From assembly GCF_001866135.1 (NCBI RefSeq), contig NZ_MODW01000002.1:248001-312000 (forward strand): DNA of 64,000 nucleotides. The letters run 5' to 3'. Below are positions 26,712 to 34,842 of this stretch, in pieces. Each line of letters opens with the position of its first letter. Positions within the stretch are counted from its first letter, which is position 1. Below the pieces are notes generated by a model. It made no database searches, was not told the DNA's origin, and saw nothing but the letters and a program-made list of their open reading frames with translations. The translations under genes were made by a program, and so were the position numbers. The stretch comes from Microbacterium sp. LCT-H2. GTDB lineage: Bacteria; Actinomycetota; Actinomycetes; Actinomycetales; Microbacteriaceae.

Positions 26712-26720
26712 TTGTCCACA
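26712..26720 (+). promoter_or_regulatory. DnaA box (TTGTCCACA), third
   Basis: TTGTCCACA, the form favoured in high-GC Actinobacteria, starts 59 bp after the second box in the same orientation and upstream of the Rv3235-family gene. Confidence 0.6.
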
Positions 26721-26799
26721 GACCTGAGCCGGTGGCGCCCGCACCGCACCGGGATCGTGTTCTACTGACGGCTCGCCGACCCCGTGAAGGGAGATCGAG

Positions 26800-27186
26800 A
26801 TGATGCTGGCCGAGTACTTCGGACCGCAGCCCACCCCGGCCGATGAGCTTCCGGACCCCGCACTCCTCGTGCGGAGCCTCACCCAGGGCGCGCTCGAGGC
26901 TCTGGCGGGGGTGCGGGAGGTGGATCAGCTCGCCCGGTGGTTCAGCGAGGAGGCCTACCGCAGCGTGGTCGTCCGGGCCAACCTCGCCGCCCGTGCGCGC
27001 AGCGCTCGTGGTGTCGCGCCGACCCGGCCCACCTTCGTCATCCGCACCGTGCGGGTGACCCACCCACGGGACGGCATCGTGGAGGCAGTCGTGGTGGTGG
27101 CGGGACCGGGGCGCACACGTGCCGTGGCCATCCGGCTCGAAGGGCTGGACCGACGGTGGCGCGCGACGTCGCTCGCCATCCTCTGA
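26800..27186 (+). CDS. Rv3235-family protein
   Basis: The protein has 128 residues. It is a small alpha/beta protein with VRSLTQGALEALAGVREVDQLARWFSEEAYRSV, matching the conserved actinobacterial family named after M. tuberculosis Rv3235, which also lies near secA. Function is unknown. A GGGAG-type ribosome binding site lies about 9 nt upstream; either of two adjacent ATGs could be used. Confidence 0.8.
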   Translation: MMLAEYFGPQPTPADELPDPALLVRSLTQGALEALAGVREVDQLARWFSEEAYRSVVVRANLAARARSARGVAPTRPTFVIRTVRVTHPRDGIVEAVVVVAGPGRTRAVAIRLEGLDRRWRATSLAIL

Positions 27187-27210
27187 GGCGGGGGAGCCTA
27201 GGCTGGTGAG

Positions 27211-28695
27211 GTGTCAACCCTCAGTGATCTCGCCCAGGCCCAGGGCCTTCTGACCGACGACGACGTGGAGTGGCTGCACCGGCTCGCCGGTGACGGACAG
27301 CTCCTCGCTGACCTCGCCTCCGCCGACATCGTCCTGTGGATCCAGACGGACGACGGATCGTTCGTCGCCGTCGCGCACGCACGACCGAGCGGCGCGGCGA
27401 CGCTCTTCTACCGTGACATCGTCGGGGAGCGGGTGCGTCCGCAGTGGCGCACTCAGGTGCAGGGCGCCTTCGAGTCGGCGGAGATCGTGGACTCCTCCTC
27501 GCCCGACTGGTTCGAGGAGACGCCGACCAGGGTCCGCGCCGTCCCGATCGTCATCGAGCGTCGGGGTGAGGATAAGGCTCCCCGCGTCATCGGCGTGGTC
27601 ACCCGGCACACGAACCTCGGGGAGGTGCGTACGCCGTCGCGTCAGCAGATCACCTTCGACGAGTGTGCCAACGACCTGTTCCGCATGATCGCAGACGGCA
27701 GCTTCCCGGACCCGGCAGCACCGACGTCACCGCGCCGTGGCGCTCCACGGGCGTCGGACGGCCTGATCCGGATCGACGTGGACGGCATCACGACTTTCGC
27801 CAGCCCCAACGCCCTGTCCGCGTTCAATCGGATGGGTTTCGACGACGAGTTGGAGGGGGAGTCCCTGGCCGAGGTGACCACCCGGCTCGTGCCGCCCTCC
27901 CGGCAGGTCGACGAGTCGCTGCCCGTGGTGGTGACCGGACGGGCACCGTGGCGGACGGACATCGAGGCGCGTGGCGTGACGGTCTCGCTCCGTGCCATCC
28001 CTCTGAAGGATCACGGCACGCGCATCGGGGCCATCGTGCTCTGCCGCGACGTCTCGGAGCTGCGCCACCAGGAGCAGGAACTCATCACCAAGGACGCGAC
28101 GATCCGGGAGATCCACCACCGCGTCAAGAACAACCTGCAGACCGTGGCCTCCCTGCTCCGGATCCAGGCGCGACGCACGCACTCCGACGAGGCGCGGGAT
28201 GCTCTCACACAGGCCATGCGTCGTGTGGACGCGATCGCGGTCGTGCACGATACCCTCGCCCAGGGTCTGACGCAGAAGGTCGACTTCGACGAGGTCTTCC
28301 ATCGCGTGCTCAAGCTCGTCGCCGAAGTGGCGTCGGCTCCCAACACGCGCGCCCGCACCCAGTCGACGGGACACTTCGGCGTGCTCCCGAGCGAGTACGC
28401 CACTCCGCTGGCCCTGGCCCTGACGGAGGTCGTGACCAACGCGGTGGAGCACGGCCTCGCCGGGCAGGAGGGTGTCGTGACCATCGACGCCAAGCGCACC
28501 GAGGACAATCTCCGCGTGACGGTCCGCGACACGGGCCACGGGCTTCCGGAGGGCCGGATCGGTCGGGGCCTGGGCACACAGATCATCCGCACCCTGATCC
28601 AGGGCGAGCTCGGTGGCACGATCGACTGGCGGGGGAGCGAGGGCGAGGGGACCGAGGTGGTCATCGACATCCCGCTGCGCTGGCTCGAGCGCTGA
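27211..28695 (+). CDS. pdtaS: PdtaS-like cytosolic sensor histidine kinase
   Basis: The protein has 494 residues and no membrane segment. An N-terminal GAF-like domain (about 1-150) and a PAS domain (about 175-285) precede a HisKA_2 module with the phospho-acceptor in IREIHHRVKNNLQTVASL (His302/303) and HATPase_c (TNAVEHG, DTGHGLPEG, GLGTQIIRTL). It is the PdtaS/Rv3220c type, which phosphorylates the ANTAR antiterminator PdtaR and in mycobacteria senses metal/NO stress. No pdtaR is in this window. GTG is 6 nt after TAGGCT (27199-27204). Confidence 0.9.
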   Translation: MSTLSDLAQAQGLLTDDDVEWLHRLAGDGQLLADLASADIVLWIQTDDGSFVAVAHARPSGAATLFYRDIVGERVRPQWRTQVQGAFESAEIVDSSSPDWFEETPTRVRAVPIVIERRGEDKAPRVIGVVTRHTNLGEVRTPSRQQITFDECANDLFRMIADGSFPDPAAPTSPRRGAPRASDGLIRIDVDGITTFASPNALSAFNRMGFDDELEGESLAEVTTRLVPPSRQVDESLPVVVTGRAPWRTDIEARGVTVSLRAIPLKDHGTRIGAIVLCRDVSELRHQEQELITKDATIREIHHRVKNNLQTVASLLRIQARRTHSDEARDALTQAMRRVDAIAVVHDTLAQGLTQKVDFDEVFHRVLKLVAEVASAPNTRARTQSTGHFGVLPSEYATPLALALTEVVTNAVEHGLAGQEGVVTIDAKRTEDNLRVTVRDTGHGLPEGRIGRGLGTQIIRTLIQGELGGTIDWRGSEGEGTEVVIDIPLRWLER

Positions 28696-28711
28696 CGCTC
28701 TACCGGAACAT

Positions 28712-28750
28712 GCAGAAGCGGCCTGAGACGATGTCTCAGGCCGCTTCTGC
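28712..28750. terminator. Bidirectional terminator between pdtaS and whiB1
   Basis: GCAGAAGCGGCCTGAGA (28712-28728) pairs perfectly with 28734-28750 across a 5-nt loop. It serves both convergent genes. Confidence 0.85.
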
Positions 28751-28755
28751 GAATC

Positions 28756-29004
28756 TCAGGAAGCGCGGCGGGCGCGTGCGGCGCGACGCTTGAGCGCGCG
28801 GCGCTCGTCTTCGGACAGGCCGCCCCAGACGCCCGAGTCCTGGCTGGTCTCCAGGGCGTACTGCAGGCAGATCTCGGTGACCGTGCACGTCGCGCAGACG
28901 GTCTTGGCCTTCTCGATCTGATCGACGGCCGGGCCGGTGTTCCCGACGGGGAAGAACAGTTCGGGGTCGACGGTCAGGCAGGCGGCCTTGTCACGCCAGT
29001 CCAT
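28756..29004 (-). CDS. whiB1: WhiB1-like Fe-S transcription factor
   Basis: The protein has 82 residues. Four cluster-ligand cysteines, Cys9, Cys37, Cys40 and Cys46 (C...CATC...C), the G[VI]WGG turn (GVWGGLSEDER) and a basic C-terminal DNA-binding tail define the family; size and sequence match WhiB1. WhiB1 binds a NO-sensitive [4Fe-4S] cluster and sigma factor region 4. GAGGAG lies 5 nt before the ATG. It is next to pdtaS, as in mycobacteria (Rv3219/Rv3220c). Confidence 0.92.
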   Translation of the reverse strand: MDWRDKAACLTVDPELFFPVGNTGPAVDQIEKAKTVCATCTVTEICLQYALETSQDSGVWGGLSEDERRALKRRAARARRAS

Positions 29005-29234
29005 GGGGGCTCCTCGGTGTGGATTTCATGAGATGTCGCGATGCGACCTCTCGATTCGGGTGACGGTTCGGGTTCCGCTACCCTGTTGAGATACGGGCGG
29101 ATGCCCGCTGATTGTGATGCGAACGCGAACGTTCGCCCCACGCCGCTGTGGGAGCACATGACTTTCTCTATTCTGTTACATGAATACCCTGAAATCAAGG
29201 GTTTTCTCGTCATTCGATCCCCGGGAGGACACCC
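29005..29234. promoter_or_regulatory. AT-richer divergent regulatory region upstream of whiB1
   Basis: This 230-bp gap is clearly lower in GC than its surroundings. It contains the perfect 12-bp palindrome GCGAACGTTCGC (29125-29136), flanked by another GAAC on its left, and a small hairpin ACCCT-N7-AGGGT followed by TTTTC (29186-29205). It must hold the whiB1 promoter and that of the membrane protein at 29235; I could not assign -10/-35 elements with confidence. Confidence 0.5.
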
Positions 29235-29621
29235 GTGCGCGCACCGGGAATCGCCCGCGCCGCCGCCGCCGTCTTGGCGGTCGAAGCCGTCGCCCTGCTC
29301 GTGTTCGCCGCGATCGAGATGGCCGGCCTGGGGGCGGGGGACGCGGCGTCGCTGCCGACGGCCATCGCCCTCATCGTCCTGACGCTGATCGGCGCCGCGG
29401 CGCTCGCGGCTTTCGCGTTCGGCACCCGGGCCGGACGCTCCTGGGCGCGATCAGGCGGGGTGGTGTTCCAGGTCCTCGCGATCGCGCTGGCGCTCGGCGC
29501 TCTCACGCTGCCGCCCATACCGTGGGCCTTCGTGCTCGGACTCGGTATCCCGGCCGTCGCCGGACTGACGCTCCTCATCGCGAGCGCGCGCCGCGAGGGG
29601 ACCCGACGCGAAGCGGACTGA
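29235..29621 (+). CDS. Small four-helix membrane protein, hypothetical
   Basis: The protein has 128 residues. Four hydrophobic segments (about 5-30, 40-62, 72-92 and 95-115) are separated by short loops, with Arg-rich ends. There are no motifs that identify a transporter or enzyme. The GTG start is preceded by a weak GGGAGGA-type site. It converges with bcp. Confidence 0.7.
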   Translation: MRAPGIARAAAAVLAVEAVALLVFAAIEMAGLGAGDAASLPTAIALIVLTLIGAAALAAFAFGTRAGRSWARSGGVVFQVLAIALALGALTLPPIPWAFVLGLGIPAVAGLTLLIASARREGTRREAD

Positions 29622-29636
29622 GTCCGCGCCGTCCTG

Positions 29637-30110
29637 TCAGGCGTCGATGCCGAGCTGCTTGCGCAGCCGCGCGACGTGACCCGTGGCCTTCACGTTGTAC
29701 TGCGCGCTGGTGATGACGCCGTCCTCGTCGAGGACGAACGTCGAGCGGATCACCCCTTCGACGAGCTTGCCGTAGTTCATCTTCTCGCCCCAGGCGCCGT
29801 ACGACTCATGCACGGCGTGATCGGGGTCGCTGAGCAGCGGGAACGTGAGGCCGTCGCGGTCGCGGAAGGCGGCGAGCTTCGCCGGTTCGTCCCTCGAGAC
29901 GCCGACGACCTGATACCCGGCGCCCTGGAGCGACGAGATGCTGTCGCGGAAGTCGCAGGCCTCGGTCGTGCACCCCGGGGTCATCGCCGCGGGGTAGAAG
30001 TACAGCACCGTCTTCGTGCCGCGGAGGTCGGCCAGGCGGACGGTGTTCCCGTCCTGGTCGAGCAGGGTGAAGTCGGGGGCGGCGGTTCCGGTTTCCAGGC
30101 GTTCGGTCAC
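29637..30110 (-). CDS. bcp: Thiol peroxidase, Bcp/PrxQ-type peroxiredoxin
   Basis: The protein has 157 residues. The peroxidatic Cys47 and resolving Cys52 lie in TPGCTTEACDFRD, the atypical two-cysteine helix of PrxQ/Bcp. It reduces hydrogen peroxide and organic hydroperoxides with thioredoxin. The GTG start is 6 nt after TAGGCT, whose TAG is the rsgA stop codon, so it has its own leaderless promoter embedded at the end of rsgA. Confidence 0.93.
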   Translation of the reverse strand: MTERLETGTAAPDFTLLDQDGNTVRLADLRGTKTVLYFYPAAMTPGCTTEACDFRDSISSLQGAGYQVVGVSRDEPAKLAAFRDRDGLTFPLLSDPDHAVHESYGAWGEKMNYGKLVEGVIRSTFVLDEDGVITSAQYNVKATGHVARLRKQLGIDA

Positions 30111-30122
30111 CGCCCCAGCCTA
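30111..30122 (-). promoter_or_regulatory. bcp leaderless promoter fused to rsgA stop codon
   Basis: On the minus strand TAGGCT spans 30122-30117, with its first three bases being the rsgA TAG stop. Six nucleotides later comes the bcp GTG. No Shine-Dalgarno is present. Confidence 0.55.
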
Positions 30123-31190
30123 TCGTCCGGGGGGCTGCTCCGCCTTGTCGGCGAAGGTCTGCAGGAGGCGCTGCAAGGAATCGAGGCGAGCGCGTCCGGT
30201 CTCGCTCAGCTCTCCGCGGTCCGCCGCTTCGATGAGGGCGCAGTCCGGGGCATCGGGCAGGTGGGTGCAGCCGCGCGGGCAGTCCTCCGCGATCACGGCG
30301 AGCTCGGTGAAGGCGGCGAGGATGTTCGCGGGGTCGACGTGCCCGAGGCCGAAGGAACGGACACCGGGGGTGTCGATGACCCAGCCGGTGCCGTCGGCGC
30401 CCTCGTAGCGCAGCGAGACGGTCGAAGAGGAGGTGTGGCGTCCGCGGCCGGTCACCTGGTTCACGTGTCCGGTGGCGCGGCCCGCGGTGGGCACCAGGGC
30501 GTTCACCAGCGTCGACTTGCCGACACCGGAGTGCCCGACGAAGACCGTCGAGTGGCCGACGAGCGCAGCGCCGATCTCGTCGATCGGCATCTCGTCCTTC
30601 GCGCTGGTGAAGACGCGGAGGTCGAGGCCGTCGAAGTGGGCGAGGAATGGCGCCGGGTCGGCGAGATCGGTCTTCGTCACGACGAGGAGGGGTCGGATGC
30701 CGGCGTCCAATGCGGCGACGAGGTAGCGGTCCACGAGACGGGCGCGGGGCTCGGGGTCGGCCGCCGCGACGACGACGAGCATCTGGTCCGCGTTGGCGAC
30801 GATCACGCGCTCGACCTCGTCGGTGTCGTCGGCACTGCGACGGAGGAGCGAGGTGCGCTCGACGATTCCCACGATCCGGCCGAGCGTGCCCTCGTCTCCC
30901 GAGGTGTCGCCGACGACACGAGCCCGGTCGCCCGTCACGATCGGCGTGCGCCGCAGCTCCCGCGCGCGCGCCGCGGTGATCGTGCGCTCCTGCGGGGTGT
31001 CCTCGTCGAGGAGCACGGAGTACCGGCCCCGATCCACGCCGAGGACGCGGCCGATCTGCGCGTCCTCGTGCGCAGGACGGCGTTTGGTGCGCGGCCGGTT
31101 GGCCTTCGGGTTCGGACGCGTGCGGATGCTGCTCTCGTCGTAGTCCTCGAAGTCGTCCTCGAGGTCGTCGGCGTCGTTCAGCCAGCTCAC
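30120..31190 (-). CDS. rsgA: Ribosome small-subunit GTPase RsgA
   Basis: The protein has 356 residues. An acidic N-terminus and OB-fold-like region precede a circularly permuted GTPase with G4 TKTDL before G1 GHSGVGKSTLVNAL and G3 DTPGVRSFG. A C-terminal zinc knuckle, CPRGCTHLPDAPDC, follows. It acts in 30S maturation. The GTG start is 3 nt after the aroA stop, so the two form an operon, as in mycobacteria (Rv3227/Rv3228). Confidence 0.93.
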   Translation of the reverse strand: MSWLNDADDLEDDFEDYDESSIRTRPNPKANRPRTKRRPAHEDAQIGRVLGVDRGRYSVLLDEDTPQERTITAARARELRRTPIVTGDRARVVGDTSGDEGTLGRIVGIVERTSLLRRSADDTDEVERVIVANADQMLVVVAAADPEPRARLVDRYLVAALDAGIRPLLVVTKTDLADPAPFLAHFDGLDLRVFTSAKDEMPIDEIGAALVGHSTVFVGHSGVGKSTLVNALVPTAGRATGHVNQVTGRGRHTSSSTVSLRYEGADGTGWVIDTPGVRSFGLGHVDPANILAAFTELAVIAEDCPRGCTHLPDAPDCALIEAADRGELSETGRARLDSLQRLLQTFADKAEQPPGR

Positions 31191-31193
31191 CCG

Positions 31194-32510
31194 TCAGCCT
31201 CGCAGCATCCGCTCCCAGAGCATGGTGAACTCCGGGAGGGTCTTGGCGGTGGTGCCGATGTCATCGATCACGACATCCGGGACGCGGAGGCCGATCAGCG
31301 CGCCGGTCGTCGCCATCCGGTGGTCGTGGTGCGCGGCCCAGGTGCCGCCCCGGAGCGGGCCGGGAACGATGCGGATGCCGTCGGGGAGCTCCTCGGCGGT
31401 CCCGCCGAGCGCGCGCAGGTTCCCGACGAGCGCCGCGATCCGGTCGGTCTCGTGGAGACGGATGTGGCCGATGCCGCGGATGGTCGTGGGGCCCTCGGCG
31501 AAGGCCGCGAGACCGACGAGGGTCGGCGTCAGCTCGCTGGCGGCGGAGAGATCGAGATCCAGTCCGCGGATTCCGGATCCGGCCCGCACGGTGAGCACCC
31601 CGCCGTGCCGGCTGACGTGCGCACCCGCCGCCTGCAGGATCTCGGGGAGCAGCGCTCCGGGCTGGGTCGAGTGCGCCGGCCAGCCGGTGATCGCGACGGA
31701 GCCGCCGGCGACGAGGGCCGCGGCGAGGAACGGGGCGGCGTTGGAGAGATCCGGCTCGATCGGGATCTCCTTGGCGCGGGGGACTCCGGCCTCCACCAGC
31801 CACTCGCCGACCGCGGGGCGCTCGATCCGGATGCCGCGGCGGCTCAGCGCCTCGATGGTCATGTCGATGTGCGGCAGGCTGGGCAGGCGCTCGCCGGTGT
31901 GCACGAGGTGCAGACCGACGTCGAAGCGCGGGGCGGCGAGCAGCAGGCCGGACACGAACTGGCTGGAGGCCGACGCATCGATCTCCACGCGGCCACCGCG
32001 GATGTGGCCATGGCCGCGGATGGTGAATGGAAGGGCCCAGGTGCCCTCGTCGTCGATGTCGACGCCCAGGTCGCGCAGGGCGCTGATCAACCCGCCCATG
32101 GGGCGGTGCAGAGCCGTCTCGTGCGCGGTGAGATGGACATCCTGCTCGGCGAGGCCGGCCAGCGGCGCGATGAAGCGCATGACGGTCCCGGCCTGGCCGC
32201 AGTCGATCGTCGTGCCGCCGCGGAGCTTGCCGGGCGTGATCACGAGGTCGGGACCGAACTCGTGGCCGGCCTCGACCTCCTCGATACCGACGCCGAGCGC
32301 GCGGAGGGCCTCCACCATGCGCTGCGAGTCGTCCGAGTGGAGCGGGGCGATCAGGCGACCGGGGCCGTCCGCGATCGCTGCGATGAGGAGTTCGCGGTTC
32401 GTGAGGGACTTGGAGCCGGGGATCGTGAGCTCGGCGTGCACCGGGCCGTCGATCGTGGGCGCGGGGTAGGCGCCCTGCACTCGGGTGGGGGAATACCTTT
32501 TGGCGCTCAT
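31194..32510 (-). CDS. aroA: 3-phosphoshikimate 1-carboxyvinyltransferase
   Basis: The protein has 438 residues. EPSP synthase signatures are PGSKSLTNRELL at the N-terminus, GQAGTVMRF (in place of the usual GNAGT) and the C-terminal HDHRMATTGAL. It joins PEP to shikimate-3-phosphate in aromatic amino acid synthesis. The ATG lies 8 nt after minus-strand TAAGGT (32524-32519), so the leader is at most 1-2 nt. Its promoter overlaps the divergent SigR-type promoter of sigH. Confidence 0.95.
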   Translation of the reverse strand: MSAKRYSPTRVQGAYPAPTIDGPVHAELTIPGSKSLTNRELLIAAIADGPGRLIAPLHSDDSQRMVEALRALGVGIEEVEAGHEFGPDLVITPGKLRGGTTIDCGQAGTVMRFIAPLAGLAEQDVHLTAHETALHRPMGGLISALRDLGVDIDDEGTWALPFTIRGHGHIRGGRVEIDASASSQFVSGLLLAAPRFDVGLHLVHTGERLPSLPHIDMTIEALSRRGIRIERPAVGEWLVEAGVPRAKEIPIEPDLSNAAPFLAAALVAGGSVAITGWPAHSTQPGALLPEILQAAGAHVSRHGGVLTVRAGSGIRGLDLDLSAASELTPTLVGLAAFAEGPTTIRGIGHIRLHETDRIAALVGNLRALGGTAEELPDGIRIVPGPLRGGTWAAHHDHRMATTGALIGLRVPDVVIDDIGTTAKTLPEFTMLWERMLRG

Positions 32511-32515
32511 CGGTT
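32490..32515 (+). promoter_or_regulatory. SigR/SigH-type promoter of sigH (GGAAT-N18-GTT)
   Basis: GGAAT at 32490-32494, exactly 18 nt, then GTT at 32513-32515 match the published SigR/SigH oxidative-stress promoter consensus. It points toward sigH, whose long-form ATG begins about 55 nt after the predicted transcription start. It lies inside the opposite-strand aroA start region. Confidence 0.75.
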
Positions 32516-32576
32516 CTCACCTTAGTAAACACAGCGCCGTCATCGTGAGAGGCGGCCTCGGTGCGAAGGGAAGAGG

Positions 32577-33239
32577 ATGCCTGCGACGCTGGAACGCGAG
32601 GTGATCGACCTCAGCCGCCTAGACTGGCCGGTGATGGACGACACCGCAACCGCAGCCACCGTCGGCGACCCTCGGCGCGAGTTCGAGGAGCAGGCGCTCC
32701 CCTTCATGGACCAGCTGTACGCCGCCGCGATGCGTATGACGCGCAATCCCGCCGACGCTGCCGATCTCGTGCAGGAGACCTTCGTCAAGGCCTACGGCTC
32801 GTGGTCGACCTTCGCGCAGGGCACGAATCTCAAGGCGTGGCTGTACCGCATCCTCACCAACACGTACATCAACATCTACCGCAAGCGGCAGCGAGAGCCC
32901 TTCCAGGGCACCATCGACGAACTCGAGGACTGGCAGCTCGGCGGCGCGGAGTCGACGACGGCTTCGCACAGCCGGTCGGCGGAGGCGGAGGCCATCGACC
33001 GCATGCCGGCGTCGGTCGTGAAGGACGCGCTGCAGGCGGTTCCGGAGGACTTCCGGCTCGCGGTGTACCTCGCCGACGTCGAGGGCTTCGCGTACCAGGA
33101 GATCGCCGACATCATGAAGACCCCCATCGGCACCGTGATGAGCCGTCTGCACCGTGGCAGGCGGATGCTGCGGGAGCTGCTGGCCGACTACGCCGCGGAG
33201 CGGGGAATCGCCGCGGCTGACCCGAGGAGCAAGAAATGA
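32577..33239 (+). CDS. sigH: ECF sigma factor SigH/SigR (disulfide stress)
   Basis: The protein has 220 residues in the long form. Sigma region 2 ([27 protein letters not shown]...[20 protein letters not shown]) and region 4 ([36 protein letters not shown]) are clear. The anti-sigma gene follows with an ATGA overlap. Two start regions are plausible: ATG 32577 with a purine-rich upstream site, fed by the SigR-type promoter, and GTG 32631 or ATG 32634 just after TAGACT (32620-32625). The second would remove the first 18-19 residues and leave both sigma domains intact. Regulates thioredoxin and thiol homeostasis genes in relatives. Confidence 0.93.
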   Translation: MPATLEREVIDLSRLDWPVMDDTATAATVGDPRREFEEQALPFMDQLYAAAMRMTRNPADAADLVQETFVKAYGSWSTFAQGTNLKAWLYRILTNTYINIYRKRQREPFQGTIDELEDWQLGGAESTTASHSRSAEAEAIDRMPASVVKDALQAVPEDFRLAVYLADVEGFAYQEIADIMKTPIGTVMSRLHRGRRMLRELLADYAAERGIAAADPRSKK

Positions 33240-33481
33240 GCGACTGCGGCTGCGACAAGGCCCGTCAGGATCTGGAGGAGTACCTCCGCAACGAGGTGTG
33301 CAAGACCGAGCACGCCGAGATCCGCGAGCATCTGGAGAACTGCCCGGCGTGCCGGGACGAGGCTCTGGTGGCGACGACCCTCACCGAGGTCATCGCCCGC
33401 GCCTGCAAGGAGACCGCTCCGGAGGAGCTGCGCGACCAGGTGTTCGCCCGGCTCCGCGAGGTCCAGGCCGCGCAGCACTGA
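33236..33481 (+). CDS. rshA: Zinc-binding anti-sigma factor RshA/RsrA
   Basis: The protein has 81 residues. The ZAS motif H-x3-C-x2-C (HLENCPAC) and additional cysteines (CGC near the N-terminus, KTEHAE region) match RsrA/RshA, redox-sensitive anti-sigma factors that release SigR/SigH when disulfides form. It overlaps the sigH stop by 4 bp, so sigma and anti-sigma are produced together. Confidence 0.93.
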   Translation: MSDCGCDKARQDLEEYLRNEVCKTEHAEIREHLENCPACRDEALVATTLTEVIARACKETAPEELRDQVFARLREVQAAQH

Positions 33482-33496
33482 GCGCCCCCGGGGCGC
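33482..33496 (+). terminator. Short GC-rich hairpin after rshA
   Basis: GCGCCCC-C-GGGGCGC directly follows the rshA stop and can fold as a small stem; no T run follows. It is a weak candidate. Confidence 0.3.
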
Positions 33497-33528
33497 GGAG
33501 CGTCGGAGACCGCCCGTAGGCTGTGTGC

Positions 33529-34830
33529 ATGGCCCTCATCGATGCGCGCGGGATCCCCGCTGACCAGACGTCCGTCGACCGCCTCGCGGGGGAGGGCCTC
33601 GAGTACCGGGTCCTCGATACGACGGATTCGACGCGCGTCGCCGCTTTCCAGCGGGCGATGGCCCGCGGGTTCCTCGGCGCCGACCCCTCGGAGGCGGCTC
33701 GTGAGGAGGGCGTGGGCACGCTGAGGAGCCGGCGCAACATCGGCGTCTACGAGCCCGACGCCCCGGCCGACCGCTTCCCGGTGGCGACCATCGACTCCTG
33801 GGTGACGCCGCTGACGATCCCCGGCGGCGAGATCGGCATGTGGGCGATCAGCGGCGTCACGGTGGCAGGCACGCATCGCCGCCGTGGCATCGCGCGGGCG
33901 CTGCTGGAGGGGGAGCTCCGTGCCGCCGTCGGGGCCGGCCTCCCGATCGCGGGGCTCACCGTATCCGAGGCCACGATCTACGGGCGCTACGGCTTCGGTT
34001 CCGCGGTCCCGGTGTCGCGGTTCACTGTCGACGTCCGCCGCGCCGGGTGGGCGGGTCCCGTTCCGGCGGGCCGCGTGGAGTACATCGAGCGGCAGGAGCT
34101 CGCCGACGCGCTGGCGGAGGTGCACGAGCGCGCCCGCACCGCGCGGTCGGGGCAGGTCCCGGGGTGGGCTGCCCGCTGGGCGGGCATCGGCGGGCTCTCG
34201 ACCACCGACACCGACCGGGACCGGGTGCGCGGCGTCCGCTATCGCGACGAATCCGGTCAGGTGCGCGGCGTGATGGCCTTCCACCTCAGCGAGCGCGGAG
34301 GAACATTCCGGTTCGCGTTGCACGTGCGCCTGCTCGTCGGCGAGACGGCGGAGGCGACGGCTGCGCTGTGGCGGTTCGCGCTGCAGCACGACCTCGTCGA
34401 TGAGGTGACCGCCGATCTCCGACCGCTCGACGACGCCCTGCCGTGGCTGGTCGCGGATCCGCGCGGCGTCACCCAGGAGGTGCACGACCACGGTTGGCTC
34501 CGCGTCCTGGACGTCCCGTCCGCGCTCACGGCCCGGACCTACGCCGCGCCGCTGGACGCGGTGCTCCGCATCGACGACGCGCTCGGTTTCGCCGCGGGCA
34601 CCTGGCGCCTCCGTATCGACGCCGAGGGCCGGGCGCACGTCGACGATGCTCCGGGCGCCGAGGCCGACATCGTCCTCGACGTCTCCGCGCTCTCGTCGAT
34701 CTACGCCGGCAGCATCCGTGTCGCCGCGCTGCACGGTGCGGGCCGGATCGTCGGCGCGCCCACGGACATCGAAGCCCTGGACCGTGCGTTCGTCGCCTTC
34801 CCGGCGCCGTCCCTCGACATCTGGTACTGA
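33529..34830 (+). CDS. Eis-like GNAT N-acetyltransferase
   Basis: The protein has 433 residues from ATG 33529. Its layout is that of the Eis family: a GNAT domain with VTVAGTHRRRGIARALLEGEL (acetyl-CoA loop, about 115-135) and YGRYGFG, a second GNAT-like domain, and a C-terminal SCP2-like domain (about 330-433) with a terminal Tyr that in Eis serves as the C-terminal carboxylate base. Some mycobacterial Eis proteins acetylate aminoglycosides; the substrate here is unknown. ATG is 6 nt after TAGGCT (33517-33522), which decides this start over one two codons upstream. Confidence 0.85.
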   Translation: MALIDARGIPADQTSVDRLAGEGLEYRVLDTTDSTRVAAFQRAMARGFLGADPSEAAREEGVGTLRSRRNIGVYEPDAPADRFPVATIDSWVTPLTIPGGEIGMWAISGVTVAGTHRRRGIARALLEGELRAAVGAGLPIAGLTVSEATIYGRYGFGSAVPVSRFTVDVRRAGWAGPVPAGRVEYIERQELADALAEVHERARTARSGQVPGWAARWAGIGGLSTTDTDRDRVRGVRYRDESGQVRGVMAFHLSERGGTFRFALHVRLLVGETAEATAALWRFALQHDLVDEVTADLRPLDDALPWLVADPRGVTQEVHDHGWLRVLDVPSALTARTYAAPLDAVLRIDDALGFAAGTWRLRIDAEGRAHVDDAPGAEADIVLDVSALSSIYAGSIRVAALHGAGRIVGAPTDIEALDRAFVAFPAPSLDIWY

Positions 34831-34842
34831 CCGACGGACCGA

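Noticed and set aside
25624..26799. Chromosomal origin of replication
   Set aside because: Three DnaA boxes are present, but there is no dnaA, dnaN, gyrB, rpmH or parAB nearby and no AT-rich unwinding region.
29121..29136. LexA/SOS box upstream of whiB1
   Set aside because: GAAC and GTTC are 6 nt apart (or directly abutting in the central palindrome), not the 4 nt of the GAACN4GTTC consensus.
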